This document shows positions 1 to 11,371 of a DNA stretch of 64,000 bases, in pieces; within the stretch, counting starts at the first letter, position 1, and the number at the start of each line of letters is the position of its first letter. The notes under the pieces were generated by a model that was given only the letters and a program-made list of their open reading frames with translations, was not told the origin of the DNA and searched no databases. The stretch is from Mesaphorura yosii (Eukaryota; Arthropoda; Collembola; Poduromorpha; Tullbergiidae): positions 62,001 through 126,000 of the forward strand of contig WIXG01000152.1 in NCBI GenBank assembly GCA_009869945.1. Direction: 5' to 3'. The position numbers and the translations under genes are program-made.

Positions 1-189
1 TGGTTCAATGGATGGATCTCCCTGGAAAGCAACATCCTACTGAATGATCACTCTGAGGAAAATATCGTACTTAAATTAAATGGTATAATTCTTTATTCAG
101 CTAACCCACAAACATTTGACGACTTGATTGACATTCAACAGGTAACAAGTTCCAAATACACCGGAAAAGTGAAATTTGCGATTTATTAG
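1..189 (+). CDS. Possible C-terminal end of an unidentified gene (partial)
   Basis: Frame 1 is open from the first base to a TAG at 187-189, giving 62 residues that begin WFNGWISLES and end GKVKFAIY. The composition looks like a folded protein, with mixed hydrophobic and acidic residues and no low complexity. I do not recognise the family. If real, it is the last exon of a plus-strand gene entering from the left, converging on FANCM, whose stop lies 40 bp further on. It would overlap the FANCM 3' UTR in antisense. No good plus-strand poly(A) signal follows closely; the first AATAAA is near 750, inside FANCM. A 62-codon open stretch can also arise by chance, so this is tentative. Confidence 0.35.
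   Translation, partial: WFNGWISLESNILLNDHSEENIVLKLNGIILYSANPQTFDDLIDIQQVTSSKYTGKVKFAIY
92..97 (-). terminator. Poly(A) signal of FANCM
   Basis: AATAAA on the minus strand (TTTATT on plus), about 130 bp past the FANCM stop codon and the first such hexamer downstream of it. It lies inside the plus-strand open frame at 1-189, so the two transcripts would overlap if both are real. Confidence 0.55.
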
Positions 190-228
190 TACGCGAAAAC
201 AGGCGCTATATATAGTTATTAGAACCGG

Positions 229-3200
229 TTAATCGGAAGTGTCATCCTCACTGGAGTACTCGAGAACGCGTTTTCGACGTGGCTTTTCGACTCGCTCTGG
301 TGATGGCGAGAACAGTCGTTTTCTTGACCTCAAATTCCTCCTAGCAGGTGCAGGAGGAGGACGCGGGTCAGTTGCTGGAGATTCTGAACTGCTGTCCAGT
401 CGAGCTGCCTTTCGTTTCTTTTGTTTGCCCTGGTTCTGCATTTCCTGTTGAAGCTGGTCTTCCGCCTTCATCATTGCTTGAGTGAAGTTACCAACCTCAA
501 CATACTCCACCTCATCGCCAGCAACGCAAAATGAGTCCTAGGTTAATTAAAGAGAACAAAATTTGAAATGGGAAACATTTTGAAAATCAATTCACTTACG
601 TCTTCATAGTCCGCTTCAGTTTCGCCAATTAGTGTCATGCTCGGCCGTAGTTCAAGAGGACGCTCGATTCTGCAGATGTTCGTGGGTGTGCCCCGCGTAG
701 ATTTTAGATAACGAATTTGTTGGCTGAAATGTGGAATTTAACGTGAATTTAATAAACCTAATTCAGTTTCAAAATGACCAGTATCAAGTTTATACCTCTC
801 TGTGATGGGTTCGTTTGAGTCCTCTACAAATGAGTCTTCCTCCATTTCAGAGTTAGACGTTCCCTCAGTCTCTGAGGAAGTCTCATCCCCACTGACAGAC
901 GCTTCATCCTCTACAAAAGGATTTACCTTTCTTGCTCTACGCTCCTTCCTTTGCTTTGTTCGGGTATCTACTCCTTTTGTGTGTCCAATGCCTTGATTCA
1001 CAGTTTCTGCACGGCTCGAAGACTTTGATGACCCTTGCCTCGCAAATGATAGAGACCCATAGGGTTTCTGCTCTGATTCAAAATGAACCTTAGATTTAGG
1101 GCGATCTACCGTTGTCCATCCACCGGTGGAAGTCGATGGCACATTTGTGTCACGCGCTCGATTCCTTGATAGCGCTTTCAAGTGATTTTCAGCTGAAAGT
1201 AGGTTTACAGCATTTCTTTGCGAGTTGATCAATTCGTCCAGATCATCGGTAACATCACACACTTGAATAGTTTTGGTTGAAATGTTGCTACCCATAGGCG
1301 GTGCCGTCCCCAAGGCCGCCGCTAGCGACACTGAGGGTAATTCGTCCGTCCACGGGTTCAGCAAATTGCGTTGTACTTTTTCCTGGAAGAAAATCTTGCT
1401 CTTTGCTTGGTTCTTGCTATCATCTTGTTTGCACGACTCTATGTCAGGTTTAGTGTTGCCTGGTGAAGCAAGGTTGCCCGGACTTGGAATGTATCGCCTG
1501 ACGAAACCGCGCATGGGTGTCGGCACCCTGAAAGCATCAATTTTGTTGTCAGTCACGGGTACGACAGCTGGTACGGATTTCCTTTCGGGAGTGGGTGGGA
1601 GTAATTCCAAAGAGTAGTCGGAGTCTACATCTGAGCTGTCTTGACTTTCTTCAGCATGAAACTGCATGTAATTATCTTTCTGACTTCTCAATGGTGTGCT
1701 GGCGCACAAGTTCTTGACAGAGGCTGGAGAGATGTCTGAAAAGTCTGAAACCACAGTTAATGGTGTATGAGGAAAAACTGGACTATCTTCCAGGTCATCA
1801 GTTCTTGGCCCATTGCCCCCCTCAGAAGTACGAAGGTCGCTTCTGATGAGTCTCTTAGAAGTTATTATCGGACTTGTCTCCTCAGCGAAAGTATTTATGC
1901 TAGCCCTCTCAGGAGTACGAAGATTTGCTTTAGTAAATCTCTGAGAGGTTATTATTGGACTGAGGTCGCGATCACCGGGACTCTGGTATGATTTGAAAAC
2001 AGGACTCCTCTCTTCGATATCCTTTTGACATGGCGAAGCCCACCTTTCTGGAGTTTTGTTGTTAGGTTGACTGGACAATCTTGACGTCATGGTGGGAATG
2101 ATAGGCGAGATCGGTGGCTCCACAAAGTTTGAAGTAGTGTCACGACTTTTTGTGTCCAAATTGCCATCATCATTTTCTTCGTCCAATAGGAAGCCCACGT
2201 CCAAGTCCAGAATATTTGAGTCCTCTGCCTCCTTATCCTTATGATTCGGCTCATTGTTCTTCTCCTGATGGTTTTGGTTCTCTGCAATTTCTGCGAATTT
2301 CGCCACTTCAGCCAAGTCCTTGTCTTCAATAACATTATCTGCCCAATCTGCAAACAAATCTCCAGTTTCAACAAAATCCTTGCTTTCATCTCCTGGCTCT
2401 TCGGTCACGTCGGATTGGAAGTCTTTAACCATTTGCCCGTCTCCACAATGCCGACAAGAAGGCAGACCGCGAGTATAATGAAGTGCCTGGTCTCCGAACA
2501 TCTCAGTTTTAGCCTCTTCCAACACCTGAGCTACTTCTTGGTCGTTTAAAATAAGTTCGGCACTATCAATGCGGTTATACTCTTCCTTCCATTCAATAGA
2601 TTCAACTGGCAGAACCTTCCTCAAATATTCAACTACAGTATCTCCTGTTTCTTTTGTCCCATTTTCAATGTCAAAGACTTTGAAGATTGCGTTGTAGTCG
2701 ACTTCTTTCCATCCTTCTTGAACGAGGTCTGCGTTGACCTCGTTGTGGTAGAATTCACTAACGGCGGTGCAGTCATCTTCATCTTCATCTTCAACGTGTA
2801 CAACCTCAGGCATATCAGAATTTGCAAGTGAGACCGCTGACGCCGTCGAACGCTTCTTCAATATTTCGCTCCCTTTCTTGAAGCATTGCGTCAGAGTTAA
2901 CTCAGCTGCATTGCTCTTAGCAAATAAATTCGACATTTGTGCCTGGCATTCCTTCGAGGTGGATAAACCAGCCGAAACTTTCCCTGGAGAACAAAGATTT
3001 TCATGTTCGTGATTACGTGTTCAGAAATGTCAAAATGATAAATTATTAGAGTGAAATTACTTTGTTCTCTGTTTGAAATCTGTCCTTGTTCCGAGGAGAG
3101 AATGATATCCATTTTGTAGCATTGTGGTTCGATACCTGGTATCAGAGACAATGTTATTGACAATATTAGTGTACAACTACACTGCTTTTTCTGTAACTGC

Positions 3201-6200
3201 CTTACCACTTGGAATCATACGAGGGCTTTCTTTGTACAGGTAGGAGTCATACTTTGTAGTGTCCAATATATTTTTGCTGAGATTAGCTGACTGAAAGACA
3301 CTGGCACGATACATCTAGAGTATCATTGCTTATTGGTAAGGTTTCATTATATTTTAGAAACATTAACAACCGTCAAACTTAGGCGTACCGATTCTTCTTT
3401 TCCGGAGGTAAGGAGGAATACAGTTCTTCCCTGTCGCTGCCTTCCAGTACGGCCCATTCTTTGAATGAGTCTTGTTGGTGACTTGATGCAATCGAAGCAA
3501 ACAATTAGGTCAACTTCGCCAATATCTAAGCCTTCTTCTCCAACGGAAGTGGAGACGAGCAAATTGTATCCACCCTCACGAAATTTTTTAACAACTTGAA
3601 TCTGCTCCTTTTGTTTGAGCCCCCGACCTGTCGCTGAACCTGATGACTGCCCAACGAATACCATCGGCTTGACCAGTGGTCTTAAGGTGTTCAACATACT
3701 TCCGATTTCTTGTACACTATCACGATACTAAAGAGGATTTTGTTACTCAAAACTATACATTTGTGATTATGATGTAAACAATACCTGACTAAAAATCATT
3801 ACGCGCGTAGATTTGTTGGATTTGGCATAAGTCTCGAAATGTTTCTTCACAACTTCTTTCAGTGCTTTGAATTTCGGATGACTGATGAAGTAATCGACGT
3901 CGTCGCCCACCGAAACGGTACTTGTGTCGTCATTATCCTGCGTTACATCGCATAATCGCAGGCGTCAGTCAGTTAATTAACAAACCTTTACATAAATGAG
4001 TAACTTACGTCCAAAGTCAAGAATCCTGTCGCATTTAGTTTCATACTCGTGTCGTCGGAGGTTATTTTCAACAAAGTGCGAAGTTTTTCCAAAATCTCCT
4101 CAATATTAGTATTTCGCTTTAATTCACCCGTGACTTGAGGATTTCCTTTTTCTTTGGCCATCACACCTAAAATTGGTTATATTGTCTTCAAATTGCATTC
4201 CGTTGAACGCACAAGCCATGCGACATACCTTGCAAATAGGAGTAGAAGGATCGTAATCCGTGCGTATTAATCAAATCTAACGAGTGAGCCAAACTTATTG
4301 CCGTAGCGAAGTCAAGCTCAGTTAATCCCTTTCTGAAAGCTGGAACGTTTTGAACAGTACGATAGATTTCTCTTGCCTTGATCAACTAATTTGAAAGAGA
4401 AATCATTGAAATCATGGATTAAGAAATGAATAAATATTACTTTCACATCGTAATAGTCCGTATGAACTCACTTGATATTGAGATGTAGTAGTAGCGCCAC
4501 GACTAGGAATCGCCTTTTGTTGCAGCAACTTGCCAGTGTACCGTTGAAATATCTGCAAATGCAAGAAATGAAAGCTATGAAAGCATTATCATTCGCTCTT
4601 ACATATTCGTAGTCCTGTGGCCAGAAATGCACTTACATCAAGAATTTGATTGTGGAAGTTTCTTGATTGGTCGTCTAGTTTTACCACAACAGTTTCTATA
4701 TCTCTCTGTTGCGTGTATGGCAGAATGTCGGGCGAATTGTCAGATCTTAACTCAACACGAGAAATTAGTAGATTTTTGAAGACCTAAGAAATTAAATTCA
4801 GAAGTGGTTTTAACTACGTGAAGTATTCGTTACAAAGAAGGAAGGCTCGACCTCTTGAACAGACGCCGTATCGTTGCCTGGCGTCGCACTCAATCCTAAT
4901 ATGCGGAAACATTTGTGAGACTCAATTAATTTCGAGATCGCCTGCACATATGAATAGTTTCCTTGAGATCTATGTGCTTCATCCACAACCACCAACCGAA
5001 CCTATGAAACGTAGCACAACAATGAAGTCGATTGCTAGCAAGAACATTAGCCCTGAAGTGGCAATATGAAGTGAAAGTGACTATGATCACTGCACGTCGA
5101 GCATCGCGAAGTCTAACCTTTTCTGCTGGGCAATATCCGCGTGCCATATCGCTACACATTACTTGCGGTGTAAGAAACAACACGCTCTTCTCCTTCCATA
5201 TTTCTTCTCGCTTCTTTGGTGGAATATGTCCGGTCAGTTCCATCATCTTTGATGGAGGAATACCCATTAAACTATGACAGGCGTCCAGTTGTTGCGCAAC
5301 TAGCGGCCGAGTGGGAGCCATGAACACAATCAGACTATCCGGGTACCACCGACTAAAGTTGAACATGACTACAGCGGCAATAAATGTTTTTCCCAGGCCT
5401 GCATACGAAGAAAAATGGGGAACATTGAAATTCACTACCTCGGAAATCGAAACTAATAATTTGGGAATCAGAAACCTAAAGCGCTTACCAGTCGGGAGGC
5501 TGACCAGGGTATTGTTGAACAATGCTGTCTGTACGATATTAAATTGGTAGTCCCTCACTGGCTTATTCGTCGGGTAGATCCAGATGTCACCTGTGCACAG
5601 ACATTGGATTAGTCAACGCTCTGTAAAATGCAGCATTCACTGCTGTCGAGATTCTCAGTGTACCTGCACTCTTGTCAAATCCAGGCAGGTCTGGTTTCTT
5701 ATTCAATGCTATGAATCCCTGAGCAATCTCACTAGTTTGAAATTCGTAAGTGCTTGAAAAGTACAGGTATAATCACAGAATTAACTCTCCACCCCATTTC
5801 CCATCTTAACATAGACAACTTACCTTGCTACTTGATCAACAATTTCGTCATCATCATCGTCGAACATCGAAGTCTCGCCTGTGCTGCCGGAATCAGCCAC
5901 AGCACTTCCTCTGTATCTTTTGTTTTTATTCTGCCCGCGACCACCACGTCCAGTGCCTCCCGAGTTCTTGCTTGCTCCTCTGGAAGGCCCAGGATTTGCA
6001 CGTGTCGAGGCCCTTCTTCCACCCCGACCCCTTGCGCGCGGTTGTCGAACCCTCATACTTTCGGGCGCTGTAAAATATCGTATGTACAGTGTAGTTATCA
6101 AGATGATCACATTTTGTCATCAGGGCTCTCTTACTAGTCGGAGAGACTCTAGATAGTCATAGTAAAACTGGTCTAAAAGGTTTGGATACTTCTTACCTCC

Positions 6201-6212
6201 GGCGCCGTCCAT
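229..6212 (-). CDS. FANCM: FANCM / Hef-family DNA translocase
   Basis: Fork-remodelling SF2 helicase of the Fanconi anaemia pathway; in known members it binds branched DNA with MHF and recruits repair complexes in the nucleus. Exons in transcript order: 6212-6197, 6067-5824, 5731-5664, 5590-5489, 5398-5118, 5001-4852, 4783-4637, 4552-4472, 4385-4229, 4166-4009, 3937-3785, 3727-3389, 3314-3206, 3135-3061, 2983-796, 723-600, 537-229. The sum is 4701 nt (1566 aa), in frame at every junction. Residues 1-85 are an Arg/Gly-rich acidic-ended tail. The family signature [20 protein letters not shown] precedes Walker A TGLGKT (143-148); then come [26 protein letters not shown] (DEAH at 244-247), LGLSATPG and motif [10 protein letters not shown] (608-615). 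SPRMIP marks the end of the helicase core. The 2188-nt exon encodes a disordered acidic region with Ser/Thr-Pro sites, and a basic tail follows. No ERCC4-like nuclease domain is visible. The start ATG lies in a 16-nt coding exon part. Confidence 0.93.
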
Positions 6213-9200
6213 GGTACTTGTCTCCAAGATGCGGTTCACATCAAAATCAAATCTGTCAGAGGATGATTCCACTTTTCCAGTTCAAGAGAACTTCGAACTC
6301 CTATACTGTGACGTGGGAACAAAACCAGTGAAAATAATTATCTTAAGGCTTTTGTCAAGAAAATTCTACTATGGTACTTAAATAGAGTTAACCTATTAAA
6401 CTGCTTTCAGTTCAGTTCAGTTATGTTAACTAACCTGTCAAATGAGTCAATAATTACACACTGTTCTTCTTCCATAAATTGTAATAGATCATAATTACCA
6501 CTTAATTAGAAAACAAATAATCAATCTGTATTGAGTAAACGTATATGTTTAGTATATGAGCTAAACGTATGACTCAATATTTCTTTATTTCTAAACTCGA
6601 CTGGGCTACCACCTTAGCCGTGAATGATGAAGAGCATTTTGAGTACTTAATACGTTCACACAGAAAACACGTTGAGGAAAATTTAAATGATAAATTAACC
6701 GTGGTTAGTTAGTAACTCATAATTACATACTTAATACAGATTCTTTGAAACGGACTGTATTTGAATTACGTGTTTGCAGTTTCTAATGGCTGTTATGCCA
6801 AGCGATCCAAGTATCACACTAAACGTAATGTATGAACTAGATTTTGAATTTGCTCTGGATCTTGTGAGCCCGATTTTTTTCTTGGACATTTTGTTTGTTC
6901 TATCACCGGAAATAACCAACTTCACAACTTAATTCGGCTTTAATGTGCCCAATATGAGGCTGGCGATTGTTAATATGAAACAAAGACAATTAATTCTATG
7001 ACACCAAGTGACATTAGCATTGTGCTAAATGTAGCCTTCGTTAACTTCGTTTGTATTGTTATGGAAGAAAAAGCTTCTCTACATCTCTACTCCCCAAAAT
7101 TCGATAGCAATGTGCCCTAATAACAACTGGACTTACAAGTCGTTTCTTAACTTTGAGCGAAAAGTCCGATATGTAAGTCTTATAAATCTATGGCTTTATT
7201 TTCCTCACAAAACAGGACTAGACACGACAATAATACAAATTACAAAGGATTGAAGGTATCAAAAAATATGCTGATCGAACTCAAAATCAAAGGAGAAAAT
7301 CTTTTGATTGTTATAATTGTCTGTGTCTGAATATCTAGGATCCCAATCGATTTTGATGGCTTTTGAGAGAATAAGATTTTGATAGAAAAAGAAGTTGACC
7401 ATTAACCATTCGACTAAATGTTCACTGTTCCCGATCTGCGGGTCCCCTAACCAGGGTTGGATCTCCGAATGAATACGAATACCGATTAAAACACTTCCCT
7501 TACCGTTTTTTAATACAAATTTGAGAACGGATACTTTGGATGCCGATACAGGTATTTGAATACACGAAATTTTATTACTGAACCTTCTTTTAAATAGTAA
7601 AATCTTCGGTTTTTCCGCCAATACTTGAGGTTTGTCGCGAGAATATCGGAAGAGTAGATTTGGAGCGCATTAATTTTATAATAGGGGTTTCCTATCGCAA
7701 ATGTTACATATCCATGCGTCTACTACAGCCTAAATCAATAGAAACTCCACAATCTTACCTCAGGACACGATTTAGTAAGAGCAGAGCATAATATTTTCCT
7801 TATTTAATCAATTATCCAGCCACTTGTGTAAATTAAATGTGTAAACTACTAATTTTTGTCGTTTCAAAGCTCACTACTTTCCAACGAACTAACTAGCGGC
7901 TCGCCGGGTCTCGAAACTCGATATGTGATCGAACAAGATTCCCGCTGCTTGGCACTTGAAAAACTTGTAAACACGCGACATTGGTTGGTGCGGTGAGACA
8001 AAGACGAGGCTTACCACATGCTCCTTTCTACGACTACCTAAATGATTAGACTTGATCAGTTTTAACTATTTTCCTTATCTCTCATCTCACTCTCACGAGC
8101 TCATTAGCAGTCAAATTTTATCTGGCTACTGAATGAGTTGTAAATCGTTCAGGTTGAAACAAAATCAAAGGCATATCATAGTATCATAAGAGATTGCTAT
8201 TTGGCCATGCAATTTCAAGGGCATGATCATCACAAACCGCTTGGATCCGTTGCCATCTTTCAATTTTTCTCTCTGATTTGACTGATTTCCCGTCACATCA
8301 ATTTCAGTCGACACTATTTAATAGCATCAAGGGACAGATTAGAAGTACATAAAATATTTCGTTGTGTGAGTTCCGAATATCCGAATGAGTTCAGGAAGTA
8401 CAATATTCTTACACTTGAGTTGTACAAGTGTCTGGTGTCTTGTCAGGGTTTGTTTTTACCCCCATGAAATTCACTGATTAGTGACATGCGCTCTGGAGGC
8501 AGTTCGTGGTTCCATACAGTGCTTATCTGGCACTAGTTCAGAATTCCACTGTGTATGTGCCGACGCCCACATTTTCGGGCAGGAATGCTAGAGTTCTTCA
8601 CACCAAACAAAAGAGGAATTTCTTCCTGCTTTCGAGTTGATTTGGTGAAGCTTGCAATTTTTGAACAGTCTTAGCATGCAAACAAATGTTGCAAACCGGA
8701 GTAGCATAATAGGGGAAATGTTTCTCGAGTTGGTTCAAATTCAAGTTTTCGATCCGAATCACCAAAACGAGTGAGTGTAATCGGAATTTTAATTGGATCA
8801 GGAGAGCATGATAAATCAGGATGAACTTAAAGAATCTCTTACGCGTTCTATTTTGAGAATAAGCAATACTCTGGAAAAGTTACAGACATACTCATTTTAC
8901 GCGCTTTGCCCTTCCACAGCACGGAGCCTTGCCCGCATGGAACTCGAACCTTGAAAACATTAACTCCTATAAATTTAGAAATGTACCCAAGCCATTTGTT
9001 TCACGGTACACCAAATCAAGGCAATCAACGGTATATTAGCCCAGAAAATCTATGCTTTATGATTTATTACTTGCTCATTAGAACAACGAGAATCAGTCAT
9101 GCGTGCATGTATGCCACGAGTGCTAACTTGTTCAAGTCGATGATGTGAGACAGTTAGGTCTAAATTGGTTCGGCTAAATGGAATATGCAGGTGAACATTT

Positions 9201-10173
9201 ACATTTTATGAGTACACTGCCGCTAAGCAGTAGAAGAGATTTACTGCCAAAAACAATAACAGAGAAATGAGTGGCTGGCAATATAAGTTGGACAGAAGGA
9301 AAACAAAGTTGACATTGGCATTGAAAAGAAAATGAAAGTGTGTGTACTCAACCAGCACGAACGGAGTACGGAGTGCTGGATTTCGTGCACGCATAAACAA
9401 AAGAATGGCCAAGTGCCAAACTTGTACCAATGCCAATGTCATCAGTCATCCTTCGCTCCGTTGGTACTTGTTATACACCACACAACCAGAACAATTTACA
9501 TTTCAGGTCGTTTTCCCGAGAAGAAAGACTTGGAGACATAATTGGCTTTTACTACGGCCGAATTTTTACAGCTTCTTGTTTTGTATGGGAATGGGAACCT
9601 TATTTTGCATTGGACCGTATTTTGTCTGGCTTCGATTCGGACTTTATGATTCTTGCTCGATATTTTATAATATTCAGCTTCTCTTGTTCTTTCTCTGCTG
9701 CTCCTTCTTTCATCGTAAATCAATGTCAAGCATACATTTGCCTTTCGCTCAGCAAAAGCTGTAAAAAAAAAAGGTGCAATGAATTTCTTCAAACTAAAAA
9801 TCTGCAAAATAGGTGGATTATATGCTTCGACTTTTCTTTTAGGGGTGTCCACTGCTTAACAGCTTCGGAGTATGAGTATCTCAGTCTTCCTAGCTAAGGA
9901 AGAAAGCTGCTCGACACAGGTACTCTGTGAACATTCTGTATGCCAGTCCTGGACCTCATAATAATGCATGAGGTTGGTCAGCTTTCGGTTAATTCGGTAC
10001 TTGTGCGAGCAGATAGAAATATCCAAATAAGTGTAACACGGTTAATACGTAAACATTGAGCTCTCTATATTATTAGAAACCAGCACCGAAACAAAGGCCT
10101 TTCTACTTCGTAAACTCCAACTCGCAGCACTCGAATCTATTCTCGTTTCACCCACCTGAACTCAGTCAGAGTC
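6213..10173. other. Intergenic region, no supported gene
   Basis: Between the FANCM start and the candidate CYP307 promoter. Open frames are short and overlap on both strands. Two unrecognised minus-strand frames are the least random: 6731-6925, with a basic N-terminus and one hydrophobic segment, and 7259-7621, a 120-residue frame without low complexity. Neither has convincing splice partners or family motifs. The stretch around 7430-7560 has a degenerate CGAAT/GAATAC-rich character that could be an old repeat. No tRNA-like B-box was found by eye. Confidence 0.5.
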
Positions 10174-10417
10174 TATAAAGTTGACTGTCTCACATTTCTC
10201 TGAGGTTCATTACCAGCCTGATTTCAGTTCAATTTAGACTCGGCTCAAATCAACACCTCGCGAAGAAGCAAGGCAGCAGACATTTCTCCGTGCATTCTTC
10301 TGTGAGACTCTAAAACAGGCATTCTTAATCCAATTTAATTGTGTCAGTAGAACGCATCGCAACTACACGGAAACAACCTTGACGAAGGGTGCGCGAGTTG
10401 CTGGCCAGCTTTAACAG
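10174..10417 (+). promoter_or_regulatory. Candidate TATA promoter and non-coding first exon of the CYP307 gene
   Basis: TATAAAG lies at 10174-10180. A plausible transcription start is about 25-35 bp downstream, followed by a stretch ending in the donor AACAG|GTAATC after 10417. The acceptor TCTCCTCAG at 11359-11367 sits 4 bp before the CYP307 ATG, so an upstream untranslated exon must exist; this is the best one I can see. It would give a 5' UTR intron of about 950 bp containing an 11-T run at 10432-10442. The promoter and donor are inferred from motif and spacing only. Confidence 0.35.
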
Positions 10418-11371
10418 GTAATCTGACTCACTTTTTTTTTTTATAATTTCGGGGCATCGTAAATACTTCCCTATGATTATCAACGCACTACATAACTGGA
10501 AGCTGAGTATAGTTTATGAATACAAATTCGGAGGAAAAATCTTTCTCAACTTCGTTGTGATTATTTCCTGATTTTAATATCAACCCTTCTCCATCTACGC
10601 TCGTCGATAATTTCAGTACTTCTCTTCCCCTCTTCAAGTCGTAGTGAACCAGGCATCAAGGCGCCTGTTCGTAGGCGCACCGTGTATGGCATGAATAATA
10701 ACGAAAGTTCAGCACCCACTATTATTTCTAGTAAGATTTATTGGCTTTCTCATTTATTTCAACTTTGAATTCGAGAGTTATCTTCACATTGAATTTTTTA
10801 TGCTGTTGCTTCTGGGCAATGAAAACCATCTTTCAGACACGATTCACCTATATTTTATGCAGAGGTCTGACAATCTCATTCCAGAATCGAAAGGGAAAAC
10901 GAATATAATTTGATGGCTAGATTGCTCCCACATTTAAATTCCGACTGCCCAGCACTTGCACTTATTGTGGAAGATCAGTGCAGTTTCTGCCTTTCATTTT
11001 GGAATTATTAAAGAGCAGCTGAATTATTTCATTTGAATGAGACTCCACAGTAGGAGTCTAGGCCGGGCAAATCGTTTTCACTATTTCTGAATTAAGTAAA
11101 TATTGAATATTAAGTAAAGAGTAAATATTGGATTGATCTAATCAATTTTTCCTGTCCTTTTCAACTCTAAAAGTCGCATGTCACTGGACCGAATGCAGTT
11201 CCTCCATTTTGAGTTAAGTGACTTGTCTAGCTTGTCTGACCGGGGCAACGCGAGATGTTTCGTACTACATGGACGCGTCTCACGTTTCCCAATAATTGAG
11301 CCCTTTTTCAGTGCTTGACTGCATGAATGCCTGATTGTCCTCTGACATATTGTCTTTCTCTCCTCAGAAAC

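Noticed and set aside
738-795. Unspliced C-terminal extension of the large FANCM exon frame
   Set aside because: The frame runs to a stop at 738, but the donor AGAG|GTATAA before it and the in-frame acceptor at 723 give a longer, better product with the basic tail.
2111-2549. Plus-strand frames overlapping the large FANCM exon
   Set aside because: Shadow frames of a well supported minus-strand exon.
7259-7621. 120-codon minus-strand frame as a transposon fragment
   Set aside because: The degenerate CGAAT/GAATAC-rich sequence hints at an old repeat, but no terminal repeats, target duplication or transposase/RT motif is visible.
9206-9897. Stacked open frames on both strands up to 155 codons
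   Set aside because: Three plus-strand frames and two minus-strand frames overlap in the same DNA; none has family motifs, consistent splice sites or a clear advantage over the others.
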